From positions 1 through 64,000 of the forward strand of contig NZ_DASYHS010000068.1 in NCBI RefSeq assembly GCF_035998295.1: 64,000 nt of DNA, in the 5' to 3' direction. Positions 47,812-57,119 of the stretch are shown here, piece after piece. Position 1 is the stretch's first letter. Each line of letters starts with the position of its first letter. The notes beneath the pieces were generated by a model. That model had not been told where the DNA came from and made no database searches. It saw nothing but the letters and a program-made list of their open reading frames with translations. The DNA is from DASYHS01 sp035998295 (GTDB lineage: Bacteria; Pseudomonadota; Alphaproteobacteria; Azospirillales; Azospirillaceae). Made by a program: the position numbers and the translations under genes.

Positions 47812-47844
47812 GGCATCAGCCTGGCATCAACCCGGCATCAGGTG
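47812..47844. repeat. 11-bp imperfect triple repeat at the modC stop
   Basis: A ggcatca core recurs every 11 bp (ggcatcagcct, ggcatcaaccc, ggcatcaggtg). The middle copy contains the modC stop codon (47827-47829), so this is another small duplication across a gene end. Confidence 0.75.
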
Positions 47845-48918
47845 GATGCCGTCGGCGAGCAGGGAGACGACGGCTTCGACGCCCGGCGCGACCGCGTTGC
47901 GCCGGGCCACGTGCAGCGGCACCGAGAAATGGAGCGGCAGGCTCGGGTCGCCATGCGGCCGGAGCGTCACCTGCGCCGTCTGACCGATCGCCAGGACGGC
48001 CTCCACCCTCCCCGGGACCGGGTTCTCGTGCTCGCCGCGCGACGGCCGGTCGCGGCGGTGGAGCACGACGAAGCCATCGGGGACGACCCAGGACAGGCGG
48101 GTGCCGACGGGAATGTCGGGCCGACCGGCCGCCTCGACCGCGAGCCCCGCCCACGCGATCGTCGTCCGCCGCCCGTCGTCGTGATGGGCCGCTACCGTGC
48201 CCTCGAACACGTTGCGCAGGTCGACCAGGCGCGCGACCTCGGCCGAGGCCGGCCGGGTCGTCACCTCCTCGGGCGTGCCCGCCTGGAGCGTGCGGCCGCG
48301 GTGCAGGACCGCCATGCGGTCGGCCAGCATCATCGCCTCGTCGAGGTCGTGGGTGACCAGCACGACCGGCATGTCGAGCCCCCGGCGCAGCTCCGCGATC
48401 TCGCGGTAGAGGCGCTGGCGGGTCGCCTTGTCCACGGCCGAGAAGGGCTCGTCCAGCAGCAGCACCGCCGGCGCGCGCGCAAGCGCCCGGGCGACCGCGA
48501 CGCGCTGCTGCTGCCCGCCCGACAGCTCGGCCGGGCGGCGCTCCTCCAGCCCGGCGAGATGGACCCGCTCCAGCACGGCGCGGGCCTGCGCGTCGCGCTC
48601 GCGCGGGGGTACGTGCGCCATCGCGGCGGCGACGTTCGCGAGCGCGGTCATGTGCGGGAACAGGGCATAGCTCTGGAACACCATGCCGACGGCGCGCCGG
48701 TGGGGCGGCAGATGGACGCCGCCGCCGAACCACACCTCGCCGTTCACGCGGACCCGGCCCCCGGCCGGCCGGTAGGTGCCCGCGACCGCGCGCAGGATCG
48801 TGGACTTGCCGCTGCCCGACGGGCCGACCAGCGCCAGCACCTCGCCCGGCGCGCAGGAGAACGCCGCATCGAGCGGGATCGGCCCTTCCTGCCGCAACTC
48901 GACCTCGAGGCCGCTCAT
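47827..48918 (-). CDS. modC: Molybdate ABC transporter ATP-binding protein
   Basis: ATPase subunit of the ModABC importer. The 363-residue protein has Walker A GPSGSGKST, the Q-loop region GMVFQSYALFPHMTALANV, signature LSGGQQQRVAVARAL, Walker B VLLLDEPFSAVD and the switch His in LVTHDLDEAM. A C-terminal regulatory part from about 240 has TOBE-like strands (GQTAQVTLRPHGDPSLPLHF). Its start overlaps the modB stop by 4 bp, and it is the last gene of the modABC unit. The sulfate or tungstate alternative cannot be excluded from sequence alone. Confidence 0.9.
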   Translation of the reverse strand: MSGLEVELRQEGPIPLDAAFSCAPGEVLALVGPSGSGKSTILRAVAGTYRPAGGRVRVNGEVWFGGGVHLPPHRRAVGMVFQSYALFPHMTALANVAAAMAHVPPRERDAQARAVLERVHLAGLEERRPAELSGGQQQRVAVARALARAPAVLLLDEPFSAVDKATRQRLYREIAELRRGLDMPVVLVTHDLDEAMMLADRMAVLHRGRTLQAGTPEEVTTRPASAEVARLVDLRNVFEGTVAAHHDDGRRTTIAWAGLAVEAAGRPDIPVGTRLSWVVPDGFVVLHRRDRPSRGEHENPVPGRVEAVLAIGQTAQVTLRPHGDPSLPLHFSVPLHVARRNAVAPGVEAVVSLLADGIHLMPG

Positions 48919-49592
48919 CGCGGCGACCCCAGCCGCCGGCCGACCCGGCGCGAGAAGGCGTAGGTCAGCGCGATGGTCGCGAGCGACAGCGCCAGCAGCA
49001 GCGCCGACATCCGCGCCGCCGCCGCGTCGTCGAAGGCCTGCACCCGGTCGTAGATCGCGATCGCGATGGTCCGGGTCTCGCCGGGGATCGAGCCGCCGAC
49101 CATCAGCACGATGCCGAACTCGCCCAGCGTATGGGCGAAGCTCAGCACCATGGCGGTCAGGATGCCCGGCCAGGCGAGCGGCAGCTCGACCTTCAGGAGT
49201 GCGCGCCAGGGCGGCATGCCGCAGCAGGCGGCGGCCTCGCGGATCTCCGGCGCGATCGCCTCGAAGCCGCGCTGCATCGGCTGGATCGCGAAGGGCAGGT
49301 TGAAGAGGACCGACGCCGCGAGCAGCCCCTCGAACGTGAAGACGAGCGGCCGCCCGAAGACCGACTGCCAGAGCTGCCCGAGCGGCGATGCGGCGCCGAA
49401 GGCGACGAGCAGGTAGTAGCCGAACACCGTCGGCGGCAGCACGAGCGGCAGCGCCACCAGCGCCTCGGCCAGCCCCTTGCCCGGGAAGTCGCGATAGGCC
49501 AGCAGCCGGCCCGCGGCGATCCCGACCGGCACCAGGAACAGCACGGTGAGGCCCGCAAGCCGCAGCGACAGCCAGAGCGCAGTCCAGTCCAC
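48915..49592 (-). CDS. modB: Molybdate ABC transporter permease
   Basis: Inner-membrane permease of 225 residues, starting at GTG 49592 where the membrane protein begins (VDWTALWLSLRLAGLTVL). It has about five or six membrane segments and the ATPase-contact loop EAAACCGMPPWRALLKVELP then LAWPGILTAMVLSFAHTLGE, the EAA motif of ModB/CysT-type permeases. It lies between modA (20 bp upstream) and modC (4-bp overlap). Confidence 0.93.
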   Translation of the reverse strand: MDWTALWLSLRLAGLTVLFLVPVGIAAGRLLAYRDFPGKGLAEALVALPLVLPPTVFGYYLLVAFGAASPLGQLWQSVFGRPLVFTFEGLLAASVLFNLPFAIQPMQRGFEAIAPEIREAAACCGMPPWRALLKVELPLAWPGILTAMVLSFAHTLGEFGIVLMVGGSIPGETRTIAIAIYDRVQAFDDAAAARMSALLLALSLATIALTYAFSRRVGRRLGSPR

Positions 49593-49612
49593 GTGCCGGG
49601 CCCCCCGCCGGG

Positions 49613-50419
49613 TCAGCCGGCCTCGCCCGGCAGGGCGAAGCCGTACCGGCGCAGGACGGCGCGCGCCGCCGGCTGCCGGACATAGTCGAAGAACCGTTCC
49701 GCAGCATGTCCCGCGCCGTTCAGCAGCACCATGCGCTGGCGCAGCGGCGAGTGCCACGCCTGCGGGACCAGGGCGAACGTGCCGAGCGCCGAGACGGGCC
49801 GCGACAGGGCCAGGGAATAGGCGACGATGCCGCCCTGCGCGTTGCCGGAGGTCGCGAACTGCGCCGCCTGGCTGACGTTCTCGCCCAGCACCAGCCTGGA
49901 CGCCACCGCCTCCCACAGGCCGCGGTGGCGCAGCGCCTCCTCCGCCCGGCGGCCGTAGGGCGCGTGCTCGGGATTGGCGATGGCGAAGCGGGACAGCCGC
50001 CCGTCGGCGAGCGCCGCCTCCAGGTCGTCGAGCGAGGCGTCCGCCTTCAGCGGCGAGCCGTGCGGCACCACCAGGGCGATCCGCCCCAGGCCGTAGAGCG
50101 CGCCCTCGTCGCGGGTGAGGCCGTCGCGGGCGAGATCGAGGACGTAATCCTCGTCCGCCGACATGAACATCTGGAACGGCGCGCCCTGGCGGATCTGCCG
50201 GGCGAAGTTCCCCGACGAGCCGAATGCCAGCTCGACCGACAGGCCCGTCTCGGCCGCGAACGCGTCCGCGATCTCCTCCAGGGCGAACTGCAGGTCGGAG
50301 GCGGCGGCGACAACCGGCCGTTCGGCGGCGCGTCCCGGACCGGCGAGACCGGCGACCAGAACCGCGCCGAGAAGAAGCGACCGCAGCACGCGGCGGCGGC
50401 CGGTCACGGCTTCTGGCAT
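49613..50419 (-). CDS. modA: Molybdate-binding periplasmic protein
   Basis: Periplasmic substrate-binding protein, 268 residues, with a signal peptide (RRRVLRSLLLGAVLVAGLAG ... RAAE). The mature protein has AASDLQFALEEIADAFAAET, FGSSGNFARQIRQGAPFQMF, MSADEDYVLDL and LGRIALVVPHGSPL, the ModA pattern with Ser residues that bind the oxyanion. ATG 50419 is preferred because ggggga sits just ahead; 50431 is an alternative. It is the first gene of modABC and divergent from the DUF2254 gene. Confidence 0.9.
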   Translation of the reverse strand: MPEAVTGRRRVLRSLLLGAVLVAGLAGPGRAAERPVVAAASDLQFALEEIADAFAAETGLSVELAFGSSGNFARQIRQGAPFQMFMSADEDYVLDLARDGLTRDEGALYGLGRIALVVPHGSPLKADASLDDLEAALADGRLSRFAIANPEHAPYGRRAEEALRHRGLWEAVASRLVLGENVSQAAQFATSGNAQGGIVAYSLALSRPVSALGTFALVPQAWHSPLRQRMVLLNGAGHAAERFFDYVRQPAARAVLRRYGFALPGEAG

Positions 50420-50607
50420 CCACTCCCCCATTCCCGGCCCAGCCTCTCGGCCCGTACCGTCGAACATATCGACGACGAGGGAGTGCCTCAACCGGCACGT
50501 CTGCGACGCGACCGCCGCGCGGTTGCAGCCGTCGCGCCCGGCAATCCGTTTGAGGACCGCGTGCCTGAAGACGTTCGAGAACCACCGCCCCGAGGAACCG
50601 GACCCGC

Positions 50608-51930
50608 ATGTTCGACCGCGCATTCAACATCTGGGACAAGCTGCGGACGAGTCTGTGGTTCGTCCCGCTGGTCATGACCGTCCTGGCCGTCGTGCTGCGC
50701 GAAGTCGCCGTGGCGATCGACGCCTCGCTCGACGACGGCTGGGCGCTGCAGAGGTGGTGGCTGAACAGCGGCAGCGGCGACGACGCGCGCAACCTGCTCT
50801 CGACGCTCGTCGCGGCGCTGATCACGATGGCCAGCGTGATGTTCTCGATCACCATGGTCGTGCTGTCGCTGGCATCCAACCAGTACGGCTCGCGCCTGGT
50901 GCGTACGTACATGTCGGACCTGCGCACGCAGCTGGCGCTCGGCACCTTCGCGATGACGATCGTCTACTGCCTGCTGATCCTGCGCACGGTCGAGCAGGAC
51001 ATACCGCCAAGCGAAGTGCCCCACGTCTCGGTCACGGCGAGCCTGGTCCTGGCGCTGGTCTGCATCGTGACCCTGCTGCTGTTCCTGCACGTCGTCGCCC
51101 GGTCGACGATCGCGGAACAGATCATCCAGCGCGTGACCGACGAGCTGGAGGACAGCATCGAGAGGATGCTCCCGGCCCTGGACGGCCGGTCCTGCGAACC
51201 GGCTCCCGAAGACGTGCTGCCGTGCGACATGGCGGAATGCGCCGCCACCGTGCGCTCGCGCGAGGAGGGCTACGTGCAGGCGATCGAGTACGAGGACCTC
51301 GCCGAGCTCGCGGCCCGGCACGACGTCGTGATCCGTCTCGACTTCCGTGCGGGAACGTTCATGTGCAAGGAGGGCTGGCTGGCGAAGGTCCATCCCGCGC
51401 ACGCGCTGTGCCCGGCGATCGAGGAGGCGATCCGGGAGAACATCCTGATCGGCGCCCGCCGTACACCGACGCAGGACATCGAGTTCTCGATCCGGCACCT
51501 CGTGGACGTGGCCCTGCGCGCGCTCTCGCCGGGCATCAACGACCCCAACACCGCCATCGCCGTGATCGACCGCCTGCGGGGCGCGCTGGCGCGCCTCATG
51601 GGCAAGCGCCTGCCGTCGACCACATATCGCGACGAGGAGGGGACGGTCCGCGTGGTCGGCGACTACACCGGGTTCGGCGGGATCTTCGACGCCGCCTTCC
51701 ACCAGATCCGGCAGGCCGGAGCCCCCTATCCGGCGGTCGTCATCCACCTGCTGCGGGCGATCGGGCGCCTCGCCGAGCACGTGCGCGTCGAGGAGCAGCG
51801 CGACGCCCTCCTGCGCCATGCCGGAATGATCGCCGCGGCGGGGCTTCGCGGCCTGGAGGAGCCCCGGGACCGCGCGGACATCGAAGAGGTCCGGGCCGCG
51901 GTCGAGGACAAGCTGCGGCGGACGCCGTGA
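50608..51930 (+). CDS. DUF2254 family membrane protein
   Basis: The 440-residue protein starts with KLRTSLWFVPLVMTVLAVVL, followed by three more membrane segments (LLSTLVAALITMASVMFSIT, then LGTFAMTIVYCLLILRT and VSVTASLVLALVCIVTLLLF), and a soluble C-terminal half (about 185-440) with GINDPNTAIAVIDRL. This is the DUF2254 pattern, annotated as a predicted membrane protein without known activity. No partner genes are adjacent. Confidence 0.92.
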   Translation: MFDRAFNIWDKLRTSLWFVPLVMTVLAVVLREVAVAIDASLDDGWALQRWWLNSGSGDDARNLLSTLVAALITMASVMFSITMVVLSLASNQYGSRLVRTYMSDLRTQLALGTFAMTIVYCLLILRTVEQDIPPSEVPHVSVTASLVLALVCIVTLLLFLHVVARSTIAEQIIQRVTDELEDSIERMLPALDGRSCEPAPEDVLPCDMAECAATVRSREEGYVQAIEYEDLAELAARHDVVIRLDFRAGTFMCKEGWLAKVHPAHALCPAIEEAIRENILIGARRTPTQDIEFSIRHLVDVALRALSPGINDPNTAIAVIDRLRGALARLMGKRLPSTTYRDEEGTVRVVGDYTGFGGIFDAAFHQIRQAGAPYPAVVIHLLRAIGRLAEHVRVEEQRDALLRHAGMIAAAGLRGLEEPRDRADIEEVRAAVEDKLRRTP

Positions 51931-51977
51931 GTGCGGCGATCACGGCCGCGCCCCTCCCCTCCGGCCGCTGCCGGGCC

Positions 51978-52583
51978 TCAGGATGCTAGCGCCGCCGCGT
52001 CGGTCACGACGACCGCGAACCGGTCGGCCAGCGCGGCCAGGGTGGCGCGGTGGACCGCGTCGGCCGGAACGACGCCGCCGAGCGGGTCCGGCAGGTCGCG
52101 CGTCGCGGTCGCGCCGGCGACGACGGTGCCGCGATAGCCGAGGTCGAGCGCTGCCCGGGCGGTGGCGGCGACGCACATGTGGGTCATGAAGCCGGCAAGG
52201 ATCAGATCCTTGCGGCCGGTGGCGTCGATGCGGTCGGCAAGGTCGGTTCCGGCGAAGGCGTTCGGCAGCGTCTTGCGGATCACGGCTTCGTCGCCGGCCG
52301 GCGCGAGGTCCGGGACGATGGCGCAATGCGGCCCTTCCGGATCGAACAGCGCTCCGCCGGCCCGCCCGTGGTGGACGACGTGGAACACCGGAGTCCCCGT
52401 CTCCCGGGCGAGGCGCAGAAGCTTTGCCGCCTGGGCCACCGCCGCATCGACGCCGACCAGCCTCAGCGCGCCGCCGACGTATTCCATCTGGAAATCGACG
52501 AGGACGACGACGGCGTCGCCGAGCCGACCAGGAGTGGAGGGGACACCGGCATGCTGCAGAAGGGTCTTGGGACGGTCGGACAT
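51978..52583 (-). CDS. Isochorismatase-like cysteine hydrolase
   Basis: The 201-residue protein of the isochorismatase-like superfamily has the triad: Asp in VVVLVDFQMEYV, Lys in VIRKTLPNAF, and the nucleophile Cys in LAGFMTHMCVAATARAALDL. The cis-peptide GFMTHMC and the DPEGPHCAIVPDL loop fit amidohydrolases or nicotinamidase-like enzymes rather than true isochorismatase. It is 132 bp downstream of the LysR gene on the same strand and may be controlled by it. Confidence 0.9.
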   Translation of the reverse strand: MSDRPKTLLQHAGVPSTPGRLGDAVVVLVDFQMEYVGGALRLVGVDAAVAQAAKLLRLARETGTPVFHVVHHGRAGGALFDPEGPHCAIVPDLAPAGDEAVIRKTLPNAFAGTDLADRIDATGRKDLILAGFMTHMCVAATARAALDLGYRGTVVAGATATRDLPDPLGGVVPADAVHRATLAALADRFAVVVTDAAALAS

Positions 52584-52715
52584 GGTCGCGCTCCTCTCGG
52601 GTTCCGGCCTCCGCTCGGGAAAGCCGCGACCCCGATGTAAGGGCAAATGCCCGCCGATGAAAATCGCACGTTATTTCCCGGCCGCGGTGAATTTCCGCAC
52701 AGGGCGGGACGACCG

Positions 52716-53609
52716 TCAGCGGCAGCCCAGGAGCGAGGAACGGTCGGCCTCGAACGCCTCGATCAGGTGGTCGATGACCGCGCGGATGCGCGGCGTCCTG
52801 GACAGGTCGCGGCGCACCAGCATCCAGACCTCGCGCTCGGGCGGCTGGAGATCGAGCCGCACCGGAACAAGCCCGGGACGGCCGGCGGCAAGATAATGCG
52901 GCAGGATGGCGACGCCGAAGCCCGCCTGCGCGGCGGCGAGCTGGGAGAACTGGCTGTTGCTGCGGAACGCGATACGCCGCCCCTTCACGACGCCTCGAAG
53001 CCACGCCGCCTCCGGGTTGGGGTCGTCGTCGTAGCCGACGAACGCCGGCTCCTCGCCGGCGCGCAGGCGCTCCGCGGTCTGCGGGCTGGAATAGCAGCCG
53101 AATCCCAGGACGGCGACGCGGCGGGCGACCAGGTCGCCGTCGCCGGGCCGCCTCAACCGCAGCGCGATGTCCGCCTCCCGCCAGGCGAGGCTCATGTTGC
53201 GCGAGTCGGTCAGCAGTTCCAGGTCGAGAGCGGGATGCCGGCGGTGGAGCCCCTCCAGGCGCGGGACCAGCCACATGTCGGCCAGGGTGCGCGTGGCGGT
53301 CAACCGGACGAGCCCGCCGATGCCGGCATCGTCGCCACGCCGGCTCCGGATGGTTTCGGCGGCCTCGCGCATCGCCAGGGCCTCGCCGAGGACAGCCTCG
53401 CCTTCGGCGGTCAGCACGTAGCCATGGGCGCGGCGGTCGAACAGGCTGGCGCCGAGCATGGCCTCCAGGCGTTCGAGGCGCCGCGAAACGGTGGCATGGT
53501 GGACCTTCAGCGCCCTGGCCGCCGCGGAAAGCGTCCCCGAGCGCGCCAGTTCGGTGAAATAGCGCAAGTCCTCCCAGTCCAGGGGCATCGTGCGAACGCG
53601 GTCGGCCAT
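52716..53609 (-). CDS. LysR-family transcriptional regulator
   Basis: The 297-residue regulator has an N-terminal winged helix (LRYFTELARSGTLSAAARAL, KVHHATVSRRLERLEAMLGA, SLFDRRAHGYVLTAEGEAVL). The effector-binding domain spans about 92-290. The gene is co-directional with the isochorismatase-like gene rather than divergent, so that gene is the most likely local target but this is only context. Promoter half-sites were not assigned. Confidence 0.94.
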   Translation of the reverse strand: MADRVRTMPLDWEDLRYFTELARSGTLSAAARALKVHHATVSRRLERLEAMLGASLFDRRAHGYVLTAEGEAVLGEALAMREAAETIRSRRGDDAGIGGLVRLTATRTLADMWLVPRLEGLHRRHPALDLELLTDSRNMSLAWREADIALRLRRPGDGDLVARRVAVLGFGCYSSPQTAERLRAGEEPAFVGYDDDPNPEAAWLRGVVKGRRIAFRSNSQFSQLAAAQAGFGVAILPHYLAAGRPGLVPVRLDLQPPEREVWMLVRRDLSRTPRIRAVIDHLIEAFEADRSSLLGCR

Positions 53610-53622
53610 CGCGGGAGACTAC

Positions 53623-54324
53623 TCAATTCTCCCGCTGGCCTCCACGAGCCTTCGGGACCGACAGCACGGAGGTCTGCGTCGGATAGGGCGCGGCCGGGGT
53701 CAGGCCGCGGAAGTGCTGGACGGCGAGGCCGCTCTCGGCGATCGGGCGCCGGTAGCGCCACCGGCCGGAATTGTCGAACAGGATGATCCCGTCCGGCGCC
53801 AGATGGGCGATCGCCTCGCGCAGGCAGGCCGCGCGGGCACGGCCGTCGATCACGACGATGTCGAACGGGCCGCCCGCCGACCGGATCGCCTCGACATAGG
53901 GCGCGTAGTCGTAGCCGCGATGGCCGAGGCGCCCCGACCGGCAGGCCTCGGCGCCGGGCACGGCGGCGACCGGCTCGACCAGCGCGCCCCGGGCGTTGGC
54001 GAGGCCGGCGGTCAGGCCGTGGATGGTGTCCCACCAGCGCGCATCGTGCTCGACGAAGGCGACGCGGGCGCAGCGGCGGGCCAACCAGACCGTGCTGGCG
54101 CCGGGTCCGTACTCGAAGGCCACGGCCGCCCCGCCGCGCCGCGCCAGGAAGGCCTCGACATGCGAGGTCGCGGCGAAGGCCCACCACGGCAGGTCGAGTG
54201 CCACCAACCCGACCGGGTCGCGCATCGAGGCGAGGCTGCGCAGATAGAGCGCCCACCGCCGCGACGCGCCGCCGGGGCGATGGCCGGCCTCCGGCCCGAC
54301 GTCCTCGTCGGAAAGAGAATTCAT
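53623..54324 (-). CDS. Putative class I methyltransferase-like protein
   Basis: The 233-residue protein contains a methyltransferase-like core: AVAFEYGPGASTVWLARRCA (motif I), VAFVEHDARWWDTI, FDIVVIDGRARAACLREAIA and LAPDGIILFDNSGRWRYRRP. This is the pattern of SAM-dependent or FkbM/DUF-like methyltransferases with an unknown substrate. The start overlaps the stop of the SDR gene by 4 bp, so the two are co-translated. The pair is divergent from the sphingolipid-type operon, 243 bp away. Confidence 0.78.
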   Translation of the reverse strand: MNSLSDEDVGPEAGHRPGGASRRWALYLRSLASMRDPVGLVALDLPWWAFAATSHVEAFLARRGGAAVAFEYGPGASTVWLARRCARVAFVEHDARWWDTIHGLTAGLANARGALVEPVAAVPGAEACRSGRLGHRGYDYAPYVEAIRSAGGPFDIVVIDGRARAACLREAIAHLAPDGIILFDNSGRWRYRRPIAESGLAVQHFRGLTPAAPYPTQTSVLSVPKARGGQREN

Positions 54325-55100
54325 CCGCGTCCCCCCATGCCCGCGACCCGCATCGCCAGCGCATCCGCCAGCGCGGGGGCCATTCCCAGAACCCGCGCAG
54401 CCCAGGCCAGCCGGCGCGGGAACGCAATCACCGGCCGGTCGCGCTCCAGTTCCCGGCGGATCAGCCGCGCGGCGCGGTCCGCCTCCAGCCGCAAGGGCGT
54501 CGGGAACCCCTGCCCCTCGTTCATGGGCGTGCGCACGAAGCCCGGCAGGATCACGTTGATCGACACGCCCTCGGCCCGCAGCGGCGCCCGCAACCCTTCC
54601 GCCAGGGCCTTCACGGCGGCCTTGCTGGCGCAGTAGCCGTGAGCACCCGGCATGCCGCGCAGGGCGGCGAGCGAACTCATCAGCGCCACCTGCCCGCGCC
54701 GGCGCGCCCGCATGCCGGACAGGGCCGGCTCCAGCGTGTTCAAGGTGCCGACCAGGTTCACATCGATGATCGTGCGCACGAGGTCGAAGTCCCCGGGCCC
54801 CTCGGACACGCCCCGCGCGATCCCGGCATTCGCGATCACGAGGTCGAGCGGACGCCGCCCGTCGGCCGCCGCGATCCAGCCCGCCATGGCGGCGCGGTCG
54901 GTAACGTCCACCGGACGCGCGTCGACCTGCGCTCCCTTCGCCGCGCAATCGGCGGCGACGCCCTCCAGGCGCGCGGCGTCGCGTCCGCCCAGCGCGAGGA
55001 GCACGCCCGGCCCGGCATAGGCACGGGCCAGCGCGGCGCCGATGCCGCTGCTGGCGCCCGTTATCAGGATCGTGCGGGGAGTGTTCGGCGGAAGGGACAT
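54321..55100 (-). CDS. Short-chain dehydrogenase/reductase
   Basis: A classical SDR of 259 residues with ITGASSGIGAALARAYAG (NAD(P) binding), LVIANAGIARGVSEGP (NAG), the catalytic Ser in LMSSLAALRGMPGAHGYCAS and YxxxK as YCASK. The C-terminal region reads RRLAWAARVLGMAPALADAL. It is divergent from the fatty acyl-AMP ligase operon. A ketosphinganine-reductase role would complete a sphingolipid pathway, but this is only an inference from location; the bacterial ceramide reductase known from Caulobacter is an extended-type SDR. Confidence 0.9.
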   Translation of the reverse strand: MSLPPNTPRTILITGASSGIGAALARAYAGPGVLLALGGRDAARLEGVAADCAAKGAQVDARPVDVTDRAAMAGWIAAADGRRPLDLVIANAGIARGVSEGPGDFDLVRTIIDVNLVGTLNTLEPALSGMRARRRGQVALMSSLAALRGMPGAHGYCASKAAVKALAEGLRAPLRAEGVSINVILPGFVRTPMNEGQGFPTPLRLEADRAARLIRRELERDRPVIAFPRRLAWAARVLGMAPALADALAMRVAGMGGRG

Positions 55101-55343
55101 TACCGTGCAACGAGTTATCGATCCGGTCGTTTCAAACAGGGAAAACGGCGCAAGGGCGTTGCGGAGACGGTGTTCTCCTCTGAATAACCCGTTGAATCGG
55201 CCCAAGGATTTCCGAGTGGCGCAGATCGGTACCACGAACCCTCACCCCTACTCGGCAACTACCGCTTCCGATCGGGAGGACCGCACCGGGAACGGCGCGG
55301 AAGGAACGCGCCCCGCGGAGCCCCGGCCGTGAAGGAGGCGAGC

Positions 55344-57119
55344 TTGGACAGCCTGGATCGAACCGACCTGTCGCCGGCACCGCTTCCGACGGCATCCGCG
55401 ATCGTGCTGCGGCGGGGTCGGTTCGACGTGCTGACCGAGGCCCTCGACTATGCCGCGCGCGGACGCACCGGCTGCACCTTCCACGACACGAGGGGACGGG
55501 TCGAGGCCGTGCTGAGCTTCGCCCGGCTGCGGGACGACGCCCATCGGCAGGCGCGCCGCCTCGGCGGGCTGGGCCTCGCGCCCGGCGACCGGGTCGGGCT
55601 GGTGGCGGAGACCTCGCCGGGCTTCCTGAGCGCGTTCCTCGGCTGCGTCGTCGCCGGGCTGGTCCCGGTGCCGCTGCCGGTCCCCGCCGCCTGCCCCTCG
55701 CGCGACGCCCATCTGCGCCTGGTCGCGCGCCAGCTCGGCCATTGCGGCGCGGCGCTGCTGCTGGGCCCGGGCGAACGGCTGTTCGCGGACGGCGACGTGC
55801 CCGTCCCGGGCATGCTCGAGCTGGGCTGGAGCGACCTCGACGCGGCGCCCGAAGCCGATCGCGAGCCGGCCCGCCCGGCCCCCGGGGACTGCTGCTACAT
55901 CCAGTATTCCTCCGGCAGCACCAGCTTCCCGCGCGGGGTCGCGGTGACCCATGGCGCGCTGATGAGCAACTGCCGGGCGATCACGGCGGCGCTCGACCTC
56001 CGCCCCGACGACCGGGTAGCGACCTGGCTGCCGCTCTACCACGACATGGGGCTGGTCGGCACCGTCCTGGCGGCGTTGGCGGGGCAGCGCTCGATCGACC
56101 TGATGGCGCCCGAGACCTTCGCGCGGCGTCCCATGCTGTGGCTGCAGCTGATGTCGCGCAACCGGGCGACGATCTCCTACGCGCCGTGCTTCGGCTACGA
56201 CCTCGCCCGCAGCCGGTCCGGCCCGCAGCCGCCGCCCGATCTCGACCTGCGGTCCTGGCGGGTCGCCGGCGTGGGCGGCGAGATGGTGTCGGCCGAGGTC
56301 ATGGAGGCCTTCGCGGCATGTTTCGCGCCGGCCGGCTTCCGCCGCTCGGCGGTCGTCGCCAGCTACGGGCTGGCGGAATCGACGCTGGGGGTCGCCTTCG
56401 CCCCGCTGGACCGCGGGCTGCGCACCGACGCCGTCGAGCGCGACGCCCTGTGGAGCCGCGGAGCCGCCGAGCCCGCGGCCGGGGACGGCGCCCGCCTCCT
56501 GGCGCGGTGCGGCCGACCGCTGGATGGCCAGGAAGTGCGGATCGCGGACCCCGCCGGAGCCCCGGCGCCGCCGCGCCGCGTCGGCCGCATCCTGGTCCGC
56601 GGGCCCAGCGTGATGCGCGGATATTTCGGCGATCCCGACGCGACGGCGGCGGTGCTCGACGCCGACGGCTGGCTCGACACCGGCGACCTCGGCTACCTGT
56701 GCGAGGACGAGCTGGTCGTGGTCGGCCGCTCGAAGGACACGATCGTCGTCAACGGCCGCAACGTCTGCCCGCAGGACCTGGAGGCGGTCGTCGCCGAGGC
56801 GGTCCCCGGCCTGCGCAGGCAGGGCTGCGCAGCCTTCGGGGCGATCGCCCCGGACGGCCGCGAACGGGTCGTGGTGCTGATCCAGTGCCGTTCCGGCGAC
56901 CCCGCGTCGAGGCGGGGGCTCGCCGAGGAGGCCCGCAGGGCGCTGAGGCGGGCGACCGGCCTCGACTGCCGCGTCGTCCCGGTGCCGCCGCGCAGCCTGC
57001 CCAGGACGACGTCGGGCAAGCTCAGCCGCAGTACGGCCCGCGCGCTGTACCTGTCCGGCCGCTTCGAGCCCTTCGACGACCTCGAGCCGGCGGCTCTCCA
57101 ACCGAGGCAGCTCCCATGA
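55344..57119 (+). CDS. Fatty acyl-AMP ligase
   Basis: Activates a fatty acid as acyl-AMP for loading onto the adjacent acyl carrier protein. About 591 residues with YIQYSSGSTSFPRGVAVTHG (P-loop), TWLPLYHDMGLVGTVLAALA (FAAL-type), YGLAESTLGVAF, LDTGDLGYLCEDELVVVGRS and the C-terminal catalytic Lys in PRTTSGKLSRSTARAL. I prefer the TTG at 55344, five bases after AAGGAGG; an in-frame GTG at 55329 overlaps that site. Its stop overlaps the ACP start (ATGA). Family knowledge: such ligases feed sphingolipid synthesis in Caulobacter. Confidence 0.93.
   Translation: MDSLDRTDLSPAPLPTASAIVLRRGRFDVLTEALDYAARGRTGCTFHDTRGRVEAVLSFARLRDDAHRQARRLGGLGLAPGDRVGLVAETSPGFLSAFLGCVVAGLVPVPLPVPAACPSRDAHLRLVARQLGHCGAALLLGPGERLFADGDVPVPGMLELGWSDLDAAPEADREPARPAPGDCCYIQYSSGSTSFPRGVAVTHGALMSNCRAITAALDLRPDDRVATWLPLYHDMGLVGTVLAALAGQRSIDLMAPETFARRPMLWLQLMSRNRATISYAPCFGYDLARSRSGPQPPPDLDLRSWRVAGVGGEMVSAEVMEAFAACFAPAGFRRSAVVASYGLAESTLGVAFAPLDRGLRTDAVERDALWSRGAAEPAAGDGARLLARCGRPLDGQEVRIADPAGAPAPPRRVGRILVRGPSVMRGYFGDPDATAAVLDADGWLDTGDLGYLCEDELVVVGRSKDTIVVNGRNVCPQDLEAVVAEAVPGLRRQGCAAFGAIAPDGRERVVVLIQCRSGDPASRRGLAEEARRALRRATGLDCRVVPVPPRSLPRTTSGKLSRSTARALYLSGRFEPFDDLEPAALQPRQLP

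Noticed and set aside
47750..47860. Possible fluoride riboswitch upstream of the crcB pair
   Set aside because: The minus strand shows ctgatgccgcctacacc, which recalls the 3' part of the crcB motif, but it is produced by the 11-bp repeat at the modC stop and no matching 5' half (gggcgatg-type pseudoknot element) is present.
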